DNA from: Hymenobacter sp. DG25B
Lineage (GTDB): Bacteria; Bacteroidota; Bacteroidia; Cytophagales; Hymenobacteraceae
Direction: 5' to 3'
Assembly (NCBI RefSeq): GCF_000801315.1
Contig: NZ_CP010054.1
Span: 3,100,001-3,164,000, forward strand
DNA: 64,000 nt
Positions 26,143 through 35,112 of the stretch are shown piece by piece; position 1 is the first letter of the stretch, and each line of letters opens with the position of its first letter. The position numbers and the translations under genes were made by a program. The notes beneath the pieces are model-generated. The model worked only from the letters and a program-made list of their open reading frames with translations, made no database searches and was not told the origin of the DNA.

Positions 26143-26490
26143 TTATCTGGTGGCTGACAATCTCATATTGCCGGCAGCAGCAATGAGCGTTTGACCCAGG
26201 TGGCGGAGCTGGTCGCCGAGGTTATTGTGGAGGTGGGCAGCCATGAGGGAGGTTTCCTGGCCCAGGCGCTGTAAGGACTGGCTTAGCTCCAGGGTGTCGC
26301 CGTTTTGCAGGTAGCCGCGCAGGCTCTGCAGCTCTGCTACCATGGCGGCGCTACCGTTGTTGTTTTGCAGGGTGTTAATCCAGCCATCAATGCTTTCCAG
26401 GGCCGGATCGAGGTGGGAGTGCAGGCCATGGTTAATACCATCGGTGAGGGCAATGATGGTGCTTTCGAGGTGTTCGGCGTGGCTTTCCAT
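26143..26490 (-). CDS. Hypothetical helical protein
   Basis: 115 aa, not recognised. The chain is hydrophilic and looks like a three- or four-helix bundle (ESTIIALTDGINHGLHSHLD, ELSQSLQRLGQETSLMAAHL, DQLRHLGQTLIAAAGNM) with no signal peptide. It starts at the ATG 26490. On the minus strand TAGTTTTC, close to the glgB -7 element, lies 22 nt upstream and could be its promoter. It faces the gene ending at 26074 across a shared terminator. Confidence 0.5.
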   Translation of the reverse strand: MESHAEHLESTIIALTDGINHGLHSHLDPALESIDGWINTLQNNNGSAAMVAELQSLRGYLQNGDTLELSQSLQRLGQETSLMAAHLHNNLGDQLRHLGQTLIAAAGNMRLSATR

Positions 26491-26628
26491 AGAGCTAGGG
26501 AGTTGTGGGAGTGAAAACTAGGACACCTCTTTACGCCGGGAAGCGGCATGCTGTTGTGCTGGCGCTGGCGGGCTCTTTTTAGATACGCTGGCTTTGCCTT
26601 GCCCGAGGCAGTAACTTGCCCGGCTCAT

Positions 26629-26637
26629 TAAGCTTTG
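26629..26637 (+). promoter_or_regulatory. Promoter-like element next to the GH31 start
   Basis: TAAGCTTTG (TA, 3-nt spacer, TTTG) ends 5 nt before the ATG at 26643. Confidence 0.3.
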
Positions 26638-26642
26638 TTGCC

Positions 26643-29600
26643 ATGCTCCGTTGCTTACGTCACACGTTGCCTTTGCTGCTATTGTCTGGTTCTCTTACGG
26701 CTTTGGGCCAGCGGGCGGGCGGCGGGCCACCCACGCAGGACCCGTTCGGCCCAAGCGAAATTCCGGGGCGGATTAAGGCGCTGGGCAACTACCAAAGTCA
26801 TATATATGCTGACGGTAAAAACGGTGAGTCAACCCTAACGATTAAAAGCACTGACGGCAGCACGTTGCGGGTGCGGCCCTGGGCAGAAGGCGTAGTACGG
26901 ATAGAATACTTTCCGGCCGGCCAGCCCGTGCAGAACATTGCTTCCATCAGTGTTGTGCAGGAACAGGACCCGGTTTTTCCCAACAGCTGCCGCCCGGGTT
27001 GTGACGGACCGGCAGACCAGGATATCATTGCGAAATACGGGCCGCTGTTTTGTGTTGGCATCTTAGAATCCAAGACTTCCTTTTCCTGGCGCACAGGCTG
27101 CCCCGGCGAAGTGGTCATTGACAAGTACCCGCTGCGGGTGCGCTATATGAGAGATGACGAAGTGGTGACAGCCGCTTCCGCTGCAGGAGTATTTCGGTAC
27201 GACAACCCGGATAAAACGCCGGGTGGTGCGGGCGTTTCGTTCCGCCTTTCTCCCAACGAACACCTCTATGGCACCGGCTCCCGGGCCCTGCCCCTAGACC
27301 GCCGCGGCCGCAAGCTCACCCTCTACAACGAGGCCCACTACGGCTACCAGAATGGCGAGCCTACCCTGAACGTCAGTCTCCCCTCCGTGCTCAGCAGCCG
27401 GGGCTACATGCTGTTTTTCGATAATCACGCGGCGGGCACGCTGGACCTGGGCGCTACCGATAAAAACACCCTGGAGTACCGCGGCGAGGGACTTACCAAT
27501 CTGGCTTACTACATTATAGCAGGTAACTCCTATGCCGAAATCCTGAGCCGCTATACCCGGCTTACCGGCCGGCAGCCCCTGCCGCCCCGCTGGGCCCTGG
27601 GCCTGATTCAAAGCCGGTTTGGGTATCAGAGCGAGCAGGAAATGTACCGGGTGGCGGGCCGTATGCGCCGCGAAGGTTTCCCGCTGGATGCGCTGGTGCT
27701 GGACCTGTACTGGTTTGGCGGCACCACCCGGCAGGGCGACTTTCAGTGGAAGCAGCCCAACTTTTCTGACCCCAAACGTATGATGCGCCGCCTGGACTCA
27801 GCGGGCGTAAAAACCCTCCTGATTACCGAGCCCTACATTATGCGCACCTCCCGCAACGATGCATTGGTGCGCCGCCAGGGCCTGGTGGGGCGGGATAAAA
27901 ACGGTCAGCCCTACACGGTGGAATCTTTCTGGGCCGGGCCCGCCACGCTACTGGATATGTTCCGGCCCCAGGCCCGCCAGTGGATGTGGCAGCAGTACGA
28001 CCGGCTAAAGCAGGACGGCGTGGGCGGCTGGTGGAGTGACTTAGGCGAGCCGGAAAATCAACCCGTAGATATGTTTTATGAGGCCGGCCCCACGCGCCAA
28101 ATTCACAATGCCTACGGACAGGCCTGGGCCAGCATTATCAGTGAAGGCTATGCCCGGCAATACCCGCAGGAGCGGCTGTTTAACCTGGGCCGCTCGGGCT
28201 GGGCGGGCATGCAGCGCCACAGTGTATTTCCGTGGTCGGGGGATGTAAGCCGGTCCTGGGGCGGACTGCAGGCCCAGGTGCCCATTATGCTGAGCATGGG
28301 CCTGGGCGGCGTGGGCTACATGCATTCCGATGCGGGCGGGTTTGCGGGCAATACCGTAGACCCTGAATTATATACCCGCTGGCTACAAATGGCCAGCCTG
28401 GGACCTATTCTGCGCCCGCATGGTTCCGGCGTGCCTCCGGAGCCCTACTGGTTTCCGGAACCGTACAAGAGTGCGGTGCGCAACTTCACTCATCTGCGCT
28501 ACGAGCTGCTGCCTTACCTCTATACCCTGGCCTGGGAGAATAGCCTGACCGGCACGCCCCTCACGCGGCCCATTAATTATGGGGAAACCTTTGCCTACGC
28601 AGAGTTTGAATTAGATCCTCATCAAGCACTATCTGACGAGGAGAAGGCAGCCGGATTTAGCGAAGAAGATGCTAAACCAGACACAGTATGGCCGGCTGTA
28701 AGCAGGCCTGAACTGACCTGGAGCTGGAATAGCCGCGCTACCAGCAACTGGGGCGGCAGCCTACTGCGTGAGCGGCAGCAGCGCCGTTTTGCGGCACAAA
28801 ACCTGCCACAGTATGCCAATATCAACGACCAGTTTCTGCTGGGCTCCAACCTGCTGATAGCGCCGGTTCTGCAGCCCAATCAGCGCCGCCGCAATGTGGT
28901 GCTGCCGGCCGGTAGCTGGATTGATTTTCACACCCACGAAACCCTGCCCGGCGGCCAGACGGTGGCCCGCCCGGCGCCCCTGGCCCGCATTCCGGTGCTG
29001 GTACGCGCCGGCGCCATACTGCCCCTGGCACCCTACGTAAACACCACCGCCCGCTACCACACGGATACGCTGCGCGTGCGCTTTTATGCTGACCCAGCGG
29101 TGAAGACCTCTTCCTTCACGATGTATGAAGATGATGGAAAATCAGCGCAGGCGCAGCAGCAAAACGCGTATCAGCTCATAGCTTTTGAAGGTACCGTGAA
29201 TGCCCGCGGCACCAGCCTGCGCGCGGCGGTGCGCGGCACCTACCCCGGTGCGCCCAACCAGCGTACGGTAGAGCTGCTGATTCCGCGCGTAGCAGCCATG
29301 CCGGGGGCCGTGTTGCTCAATAATGAAGCGCAGGCGGCCACGGCCTGGCAGTACGATGCCGTCAAGAAGAGCCTGCTGCTGCGCTTCCCGTTGGGCAAGC
29401 AGCCGGTTATTATTTCGATTCTGGGTTTGCAGCTCAACACCACGCCGGCCGCTGATCTGGCACCTGAGGTGCTGGCTTTGGAAGCGCCCAATAACCGCAC
29501 TTTCACCGGTAGCGTGCAGCTGCGGTATACTCTCTTTCAGCCCGGCCAATATCCCCTGGTCATCAAAAACGCAGCGGGTGAAATCGTAAAAACTTTGCCG

Positions 29601-29729
29601 GTTGAAACCACTGCCGGCCCGCACACCATAACCTGGAACACCAACAACGGCCAGGGCGAACCGGTGCCCGCCGGGGTGTATTGGGTTGAAATGGCGGGGC
29701 AGCACCAGCGGCTGGTGCTGCTGCGCTAA
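26643..29729 (+). CDS. Secreted GH31 alpha-glycosidase
   Basis: 1028 aa with a signal peptide (MLRCLRHTLPLLLLSGSLTA, cleaved near LGQ). The GH31 barrel carries DALVLDLYWFGG, the nucleophile Asp in GGWWSDLGEPENQPVDM and the acid/base Asp in VFPWSGDVSRSW. C-terminal beta-sandwiches include VLVRAGAILPLAPYV. The last 85 residues form an Ig-like FlgD/T9SS-type module (LVIKNAAGEIVKTLPVE, GEPVPAGVYWVEMAG, LVLLR), which may direct secretion through T9SS. This enzyme is distinct from the cytoplasmic GH31 at 17366 in length, export and active-site wording (SDLGEPE versus NDMNEPA). Its stop overlaps the PAP2 stop by 4 nt. Confidence 0.88.
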   Translation: MLRCLRHTLPLLLLSGSLTALGQRAGGGPPTQDPFGPSEIPGRIKALGNYQSHIYADGKNGESTLTIKSTDGSTLRVRPWAEGVVRIEYFPAGQPVQNIASISVVQEQDPVFPNSCRPGCDGPADQDIIAKYGPLFCVGILESKTSFSWRTGCPGEVVIDKYPLRVRYMRDDEVVTAASAAGVFRYDNPDKTPGGAGVSFRLSPNEHLYGTGSRALPLDRRGRKLTLYNEAHYGYQNGEPTLNVSLPSVLSSRGYMLFFDNHAAGTLDLGATDKNTLEYRGEGLTNLAYYIIAGNSYAEILSRYTRLTGRQPLPPRWALGLIQSRFGYQSEQEMYRVAGRMRREGFPLDALVLDLYWFGGTTRQGDFQWKQPNFSDPKRMMRRLDSAGVKTLLITEPYIMRTSRNDALVRRQGLVGRDKNGQPYTVESFWAGPATLLDMFRPQARQWMWQQYDRLKQDGVGGWWSDLGEPENQPVDMFYEAGPTRQIHNAYGQAWASIISEGYARQYPQERLFNLGRSGWAGMQRHSVFPWSGDVSRSWGGLQAQVPIMLSMGLGGVGYMHSDAGGFAGNTVDPELYTRWLQMASLGPILRPHGSGVPPEPYWFPEPYKSAVRNFTHLRYELLPYLYTLAWENSLTGTPLTRPINYGETFAYAEFELDPHQALSDEEKAAGFSEEDAKPDTVWPAVSRPELTWSWNSRATSNWGGSLLRERQQRRFAAQNLPQYANINDQFLLGSNLLIAPVLQPNQRRRNVVLPAGSWIDFHTHETLPGGQTVARPAPLARIPVLVRAGAILPLAPYVNTTARYHTDTLRVRFYADPAVKTSSFTMYEDDGKSAQAQQQNAYQLIAFEGTVNARGTSLRAAVRGTYPGAPNQRTVELLIPRVAAMPGAVLLNNEAQAATAWQYDAVKKSLLLRFPLGKQPVIISILGLQLNTTPAADLAPEVLALEAPNNRTFTGSVQLRYTLFQPGQYPLVIKNAAGEIVKTLPVETTAGPHTITWNTNNGQGEPVPAGVYWVEMAGQHQRLVLLR

Positions 29730-30457
29730 TGGCCATTCCGTTTGAGGTAATCCCGGCCTTTTTGCCAGTAGGCTTCGCCCAGGTGCCACCAGTCGCGCAG
29801 CTGCTCAAAAGCGGGTGAGAACAAAATGTGCAGGCCGCCTACCCAACCCAGGGAGCCTACCCAACCGGCCAGCACATCGGAAGGATAGTGCACACCCAGG
29901 TACATGCGCGAAAGGCCTACTCCCAGTGCAAACAGCCCGCCCAGAATCCAGATGGGCCAGCGCCAGGAGCTGCGCCACACCAGAAAGCCGATGGCCGCCG
30001 CCAGCGCCATAGAGCCCATAGCGTGGCCGCTGGGAAAGCTGTAATAAATTCCGGTGGCTAGCGTATCCCATAAAGCGGGCCGGGGCCGGCCAAATACGGT
30101 TTTCACCAGCAGATTCAGCAGAATAGCCCCACCCGTGGAAAGCGCGAAAAACAGCGCATCGGTACGGCGGCGCGCCAGAAACAAGCCGGCGGTGAGCACA
30201 AAGCCGGCAGTGAGCATGGGCGGCGGTCCACCGGCATTGGTTAGCGCCAGGGCTATTTTATCCAGCGTGGGCGTGGCAAAGCCGTGAATAAACTCCAGAA
30301 TAGCTTTGTCGCCAATGAAACCGCCCGATTCCCAGATATCCTCCGCCACTTCCACAAAGATGATCCAGGGGCCCACGAAGCTGAACAGCAGCAGGGCCAG
30401 CAGCACCCAATGTGTGTGCAGAAAACGGCGAAGCAGCAGAAGCAGTTTGGCAAGCAT
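29726..30457 (-). CDS. PAP2 family phosphatase (membrane)
   Basis: 243 aa with about five or six transmembrane helices. The three PAP2 motifs are present in order: KTVFGRPRP, then YSFPSGHAMGS with the catalytic His, then SRMYLGVHYPSDVLAG with the second His/Asp. The family dephosphorylates phosphatidic acid, undecaprenyl diphosphate or similar lipid phosphates at the membrane; which one is not readable here. It is convergent with the secreted GH31, overlapping it by 4 nt. On the minus strand TAGCTTTA lies about 20 nt before the ATG as a weak promoter candidate. Confidence 0.88.
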   Translation of the reverse strand: MLAKLLLLLRRFLHTHWVLLALLLFSFVGPWIIFVEVAEDIWESGGFIGDKAILEFIHGFATPTLDKIALALTNAGGPPPMLTAGFVLTAGLFLARRRTDALFFALSTGGAILLNLLVKTVFGRPRPALWDTLATGIYYSFPSGHAMGSMALAAAIGFLVWRSSWRWPIWILGGLFALGVGLSRMYLGVHYPSDVLAGWVGSLGWVGGLHILFSPAFEQLRDWWHLGEAYWQKGRDYLKRNGH

Positions 30458-30571
30458 CGTATACGGGCAGGGTGAACTAAAGCTACTGTACTGGCTTTCC
30501 GGCCAATTGTTTGTTTATTTCCCGGCCCTTGGTCGGCCCATTCCTGCTGTAGCGGCTACTCCCTCCTGCTT

Positions 30572-31468
30572 ATGAAAAAACCCGGCGTCCCGGTTCTGGC
30601 CCTTGATTCGTTTCCGCAGCGCCCCGCCCGGCGGGCCTACTACCTGGAGCGCCTGGACCGGCACGTGGCCAACTTCCCCGTGGTAAGCACGCCGCACACG
30701 CATAATTTTTACCTGCTGCTCTACGTCACGGCGGGGCACGGCACCCATACTATTGACCTGGTGACGTATGCACTTCAGCCGGGCAGCGTGTTTTTTATGA
30801 CGCCCGGGCAGGTGCATCACTGGCAGCTTTCCGAGGATGCGCAGGGCTACATTATCTTTTTTAGTCCCGATTTTTACCTGTTCCGCTACCCCGGCAACCG
30901 GCTCTTCGACTACCCGTTTTTTAACCCACTTCACCCACCGGCATTGCATCTGGCCAGTCCGGAGAATGAGTTGCGGCCCGTGGTAGAGCAGATGTGGCGC
31001 GAGGCCTCCTCCCCAGCTCCGCAGCAGGAGGAAGTAATACGCTCCTACCTGCACATTTTTCTGGAGCTGGCGGCCCGGCACTACCCGGCTACGGCGGTTG
31101 AAGCGCCGGAAGAGCACCCGCACAGTCTGCAGCTACTGCGGGAATTTGGCCTGTTGATTAACCAGCATCTGCGGGAAAGCCGCACCGTGCAGTACTACGC
31201 CGAGCGGCTGCACATCAGCCCCAACCATTTGAATGCTTTGTGTCGGCGGCATCTGAGCAAAACGGCCAGCATGCTTATTCAGGAGCGGGTGGTGCTGGAA
31301 GCGCAGCGTCTGCTTTCGTACTCCACCCAAACGGTGGCCCAGATAGCCGATGCGCTGGGCTTTGAAGATGCTTCTTACTTTGGCCGCTACTTCCGCAAGC
31401 ACACTGCCCGCACCCCGGAGCAGTACCGGAAAGCCGAGCAGAAGGACGCACCGGCGCCTCAGCATTGA
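30572..31468 (+). CDS. AraC family transcriptional regulator
   Basis: 298 aa. The N-terminal half is an AraC-type cupin sensor (HTHNFYLLLYVTAGHGTHTID, PGSVFFMTPGQVHHW). The C-terminal 100 residues hold the two helix-turn-helix motifs: YYAERLHISPNHLNALCRRH, and then VAQIADALGFEDASYFGRYF with the RTPEQYR end. The effector is not readable. It lies between the PAP2 gene (divergent) and DUF983, and may regulate either or act at a distance. Confidence 0.9.
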   Translation: MKKPGVPVLALDSFPQRPARRAYYLERLDRHVANFPVVSTPHTHNFYLLLYVTAGHGTHTIDLVTYALQPGSVFFMTPGQVHHWQLSEDAQGYIIFFSPDFYLFRYPGNRLFDYPFFNPLHPPALHLASPENELRPVVEQMWREASSPAPQQEEVIRSYLHIFLELAARHYPATAVEAPEEHPHSLQLLREFGLLINQHLRESRTVQYYAERLHISPNHLNALCRRHLSKTASMLIQERVVLEAQRLLSYSTQTVAQIADALGFEDASYFGRYFRKHTARTPEQYRKAEQKDAPAPQH

Positions 31469-31520
31469 TTTGTACCGCACAAACCCGCAAACGCATCTTC
31501 CCGGTGCCTTTCTATCGTAG

Positions 31521-31528
31521 TAGCTTTG
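31521..31528 (+). promoter_or_regulatory. -7 element of the DUF983 gene
   Basis: TAGCTTTG, an exact TAnnTTTG match, lies 31 nt before the ATG at 31560. No clear -33 box is seen. Confidence 0.45.
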
Positions 31529-31559
31529 TATTGTTCAATGCGCTTGCGCACCGCTTTTC

Positions 31560-31973
31560 ATGCAGAAAATAGAATCTACGCCTTTGGCCATGCTGGCGCA
31601 GAAGTGCCCGCGCTGCCATACCGGCCCCTTATTTAACCATAGCGTCTGGAACCTGAGCAAGCTCACTGATATGCCCGAGGCCTGCCCCGTGTGTGGGCAG
31701 CGCTACGAGCCGGAGCCCGGCTTTTACTGGGGCGCCATGTATATCAGCTTTGGCTTTTCTACCGGAATTATGCTGGTGGTGGGCTTTTTGGTGTATCATC
31801 TGCTCCACGACCCCGATGTGTGGGTATATATTCTCTCGGTGGCCGTGGTTACGGTGCTGTTTGCGCCCCTTTCCCTGCGCTACTCCCGCACTATTATGCT
31901 GTATCTGTTTGGCGGTGCAAATTATGACCCCAACTATACGGCTTCGGCCACGCGTACTACCAGGCCTTTATAA
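31560..31973 (+). CDS. DUF983 family membrane protein
   Basis: 137 aa. The N-terminal zinc-ribbon-like pair CPRCHTGPLF and CPVCGQRYEPEPGFYWGAMYIS is the DUF983 signature. Two transmembrane helices follow (about residues 55-75 and 85-105). The function is unknown; the family is widespread in Bacteroidota and alpha-proteobacteria. It stands between the AraC regulator and the tandem alpha-amylases. A long-loop hairpin follows the gene. Confidence 0.85.
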   Translation: MQKIESTPLAMLAQKCPRCHTGPLFNHSVWNLSKLTDMPEACPVCGQRYEPEPGFYWGAMYISFGFSTGIMLVVGFLVYHLLHDPDVWVYILSVAVVTVLFAPLSLRYSRTIMLYLFGGANYDPNYTASATRTTRPL

Positions 31974-31992
31974 GTTCGGTTTGCGTCCTGCT

Positions 31993-32038
31993 TTTACCCC
32001 AGCCTGTAGCCGGCAGAATGGCAAAGGGCTGGGGTAAA
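31993..32038. terminator. Possible terminator after DUF983
   Basis: 12-bp stem (TTTACCCCAGCC at 31993-32004 with its complement at 32027-32038) with a long 22-nt loop and no clear U-run. A terminator role is likely but not certain. Confidence 0.4.
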
Positions 32039-32102
32039 CCGCTTTAGATATTCCCGGGCCTGCCGCATGGGCGCTACTGCCTGAAAACTGATAATTTCCC
32101 GC

Positions 32103-33545
32103 ATGGTCACCCTTCGTCTGCCGCTGCTGGCGGGCCTGCTGAGCTTGCTCGTAGCCTGCACTTCCTCTTCTACTGAAACCGACTGTGCCCCGGCCGCCCC
32201 GCCGCAGTACACCATCAAGCACCCCGCCTGGGCCGATTCGGCCAGCATTTATGAGGTGAATATCCGTCAGTACACGCCGGAGGGTACTTTTCGGGCCTTT
32301 GAAGCCCACCTGCCCCGCCTGCAGCAAATGGGCGTGGGTATTCTGTGGCTGATGCCGGTGCAGCCCATTGGCCGGCTCAACCGCAAAGGCACGCTGGGCA
32401 GCCAGTATTCCATTCAGGATTACCGGGCCGTCAATCCGGAGTTTGGTACTATGGACGACCTCCGGCACCTGGTGGCCGAAGCCCATAAGCGGGGCATGCA
32501 CGTTATTCTGGACTGGGTGGCCAACCACACCAGCTGGGACAGCAAGCTGGCGAAAGAGCATCCGGAGTGGTTTACCAAGGGCCCCAACGGCCAGTTTGTA
32601 CCACCCGTTTCCGACTGGCAGGACGTCATCGACCTGGACTATAGCAAACCGGCCCTGCGCCGCTACATGACGGAAAGCATGGCCTTTTGGGTGCGGGAAG
32701 CCGACCTGGACGGTTTTCGCTGCGACGTGGCCGGGCTGGTGCCCATGGATTTTTGGAACCAGACCCGCCAGACGCTGGAAAAGCAGAAACCGGTGTTTAT
32801 GCTGGCCGAGTGGGATGAGCTGCATAACCCTCCCTTCCTGAAAAAAGGCGAATTCAACTCCAACACCGGCATGCTGGAAAAGGCCTTCGATGCCACCTAC
32901 GCCCTGCGCATGCGCTATTTGTTGGATAGCATCAGCCGGGGCCAGCAGCCCGTAGTGGCCCTGGATAAGTACCTGCAGGTAGAGCGCACCCGCTACCCCG
33001 CCACTACCTACCTCATGTACTTCACCACCAGTCACGACATTAACAGCTGGGACGGCACGGAGTACGAGCGACTGGGCAAAAACGCCCTGCCCCAAGCCGT
33101 ACTCACGGCCCTGCTGCCCGGCATTCCCATGGTATACAGTGGCCAGGAAGCCGCTATGAAAAAACGACTCCGCTTCTTCGATAAGGATACCATTCCGTGG
33201 AACGACTTTCCGCTGCAGGATTTCTATACCAAACTGCTGCAGCTCAAAAAACGCAACCCCGCCCTGCACAATGGCGACCCGTGCAGCCAGTTCACCCGCC
33301 TGGCTTCGCCCGCCAAAACCTTTGCTTTTCTACGGCGCAAGGGCAAGAGCGGCGTCCTTACGGCGGTGAACATGGACGCGCAGCCGCATCAACTGACCCT
33401 GGCTACCCTGGGGCCGGGCGTGTACCGGGAGGTATTCAGCGGGCAGGTGCTCCGGCTGGGTTCCGGCTCTAAGGTAATGGTGCCGCCATACGGCTACCGC
33501 GTGTATGAGCAACTGCCTGACCCGCCGCGGGACGGCTTGTGGTAA
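32103..33545 (+). CDS. Alpha-amylase family (GH13) lipoprotein
   Basis: 480-aa GH13 enzyme anchored by a lipoprotein signal (LPLLAGLLSLLVAC, Cys at about 19). The barrel shows YEVNIRQYTPEGTF, ILDWVANHTSWD (region I), the nucleophile Asp in DGFRCDVAGLVP, the Glu in FMLAEWDE and the third Asp in TSHDINSWDGTEYERLG. The C-terminal beta domain ends near residue 470. It should act on alpha-glucans outside the cytoplasm. The gene at 33648 is a close paralogue lacking the signal peptide, so this is a tandem duplication with different destinations. Confidence 0.9.
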   Translation: MVTLRLPLLAGLLSLLVACTSSSTETDCAPAAPPQYTIKHPAWADSASIYEVNIRQYTPEGTFRAFEAHLPRLQQMGVGILWLMPVQPIGRLNRKGTLGSQYSIQDYRAVNPEFGTMDDLRHLVAEAHKRGMHVILDWVANHTSWDSKLAKEHPEWFTKGPNGQFVPPVSDWQDVIDLDYSKPALRRYMTESMAFWVREADLDGFRCDVAGLVPMDFWNQTRQTLEKQKPVFMLAEWDELHNPPFLKKGEFNSNTGMLEKAFDATYALRMRYLLDSISRGQQPVVALDKYLQVERTRYPATTYLMYFTTSHDINSWDGTEYERLGKNALPQAVLTALLPGIPMVYSGQEAAMKKRLRFFDKDTIPWNDFPLQDFYTKLLQLKKRNPALHNGDPCSQFTRLASPAKTFAFLRRKGKSGVLTAVNMDAQPHQLTLATLGPGVYREVFSGQVLRLGSGSKVMVPPYGYRVYEQLPDPPRDGLW

Positions 33546-33647
33546 CGGGTTTTCTGTGGGCTGATATTGTTAAGCTGACGGTGGCCCATTCCCGGCCGCT
33601 GCTTTTCCCGTACACGGCCGGAGTTTCTTGTGTATCTGTAGCTTCTC

Positions 33648-35000
33648 TTGCCTGTGTCTGATTACGCTGCCCACCCCGATGCCCACCGCTTTCAGGTTCG
33701 CCACCCGGAGTGGGCGGCTAATGCTACTATTTACGAGGTAAATCTACGCCAATATACCCCGGAAGGCACTTTTCGGGCATTTGAGGAGCACCTGCCGCGG
33801 CTGGCGGCAATGGGCGTCAGTATTGTATGGCTGATGCCCATTCACCCCATTGGCGAGGTCGGCCGCAAAGGCACTTTGGGCAGCCAGTATGCCGTGCGCG
33901 ACTATTTAGGGGTGAACCCGGAGTTTGGCACCCTGGACGACTTGCGCCACCTGGTGCAAACCGCGCACGGCCTGGGTATGCAGGTGCTGCTGGATTGGGT
34001 GGCCAATCATACCAGCTGGGACAACCCGCTGGTACTGGAGCATCCGGAGTGGTACCAGCGCAATGCCGCCGGCCAGCTCCTTCCGCCCGTGCCGGACTGG
34101 ACCGACGTGGTAGCGCTGAATTACCAAAACCGGGAGCTGCGCCGCTACATGACCGATGTGCTCCTGTACTGGGTGCGCGAGGCAGATATTGACGGCTACC
34201 GCTGCGACGTGGCTGGCCTGGTGCCCACCGATTTCTGGGACGAAGCCCGACAAGAGCTGGACCAAGTAAAGCCGCTGTTTATGCTGGCCGAGTGGGACGA
34301 GCTGTACCCCTCCGGCGGCCTGAGCTGGGAAGACTTCAACAGTGACACCAGGCTGCTGGAAAACGCCTTCAACATGACCTTCGGCCTGCGCCTGCACTAC
34401 CTGCTCGACCACATTGCCGAAGACAAGCAGCCACTCAGTGACATTGCTGTTTACCTGGCCGCCGAGCGGGCCAAATACCCGCCCTCGGTGTATTTGATGC
34501 ACTTCACCAGCAACCACGATGTGAATACCTGGGACGGCACCGAGTATGAGCGACTGGGCCCACTGGCGCTGGCCTTTGCCGTGCTCACGGTGCTACTGCC
34601 CGGCATGCCGCTGGTGTATTCCGGTCAGGAAGCCGCCCTGAGCAAGCGCCTGGCCTTCTTCGATAAAGACCCCATTGACTGGCAGGATTTCCCGCTACAG
34701 GATTTCTACACGCGTCTGCTCCAGCTCAAGCGCCACCACCCTGCCCTGCGCAACGGCGACACGACCAGCCATTTTCAGCCCCTGGAAAGCGCCCCGGAAG
34801 TGTATGCCTTTATCCGGCAGAAAGGCCCGGCGGCTGTGCTCACGGTTATCAACCGGGCCCCGGCCGACCGTGAGTTGGCCTTGCCTCCTGCCGCAGAAGG
34901 CGCCTGGATGGATATTTTTCGGGATGAAATGGTTTTGTTGCGGCCTGATGAAAAGCTGACGGTGTCCGCATACGGCTGGCGGATACTAACCCGGCAGTAA
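33648..35000 (+). CDS. Alpha-amylase family (GH13), cytoplasmic paralogue
   Basis: About 450 aa, TTG start at 33648 or GTG at 33654. There is no signal peptide: the protein begins almost at the catalytic domain (HPEWAANATIYEVNLRQY). Active-site blocks mirror the gene upstream: VLLDWVANHTSWD, DGYRCDVAGLVP, FMLAEWDE and TSNHDVNTWDGTEYERLG. It shares long runs with its neighbour such as RQYTPEGTFRAFE and RKGTLGSQY. It probably degrades maltodextrin taken up after extracellular cleavage by the lipoprotein paralogue; that division of labour is inference. Confidence 0.9.
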   Translation: MPVSDYAAHPDAHRFQVRHPEWAANATIYEVNLRQYTPEGTFRAFEEHLPRLAAMGVSIVWLMPIHPIGEVGRKGTLGSQYAVRDYLGVNPEFGTLDDLRHLVQTAHGLGMQVLLDWVANHTSWDNPLVLEHPEWYQRNAAGQLLPPVPDWTDVVALNYQNRELRRYMTDVLLYWVREADIDGYRCDVAGLVPTDFWDEARQELDQVKPLFMLAEWDELYPSGGLSWEDFNSDTRLLENAFNMTFGLRLHYLLDHIAEDKQPLSDIAVYLAAERAKYPPSVYLMHFTSNHDVNTWDGTEYERLGPLALAFAVLTVLLPGMPLVYSGQEAALSKRLAFFDKDPIDWQDFPLQDFYTRLLQLKRHHPALRNGDTTSHFQPLESAPEVYAFIRQKGPAAVLTVINRAPADRELALPPAAEGAWMDIFRDEMVLLRPDEKLTVSAYGWRILTRQ

Positions 35001-35112
35001 ATCTGGCTCCGGGTGCCCAACCGGTGCTGTATTTCAGCACCCTCACAACCAGCCCACCCACTTACCGGTTACTACCGGATATTCCAACCTGTCTTCCTAA
35101 ACTCATTATTGC

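Noticed and set aside
31968..33269. 433-codon minus-strand frame opposite the GH13 lipoprotein
   Set aside because: Shadow frame; the plus strand encodes a full GH13 active site.
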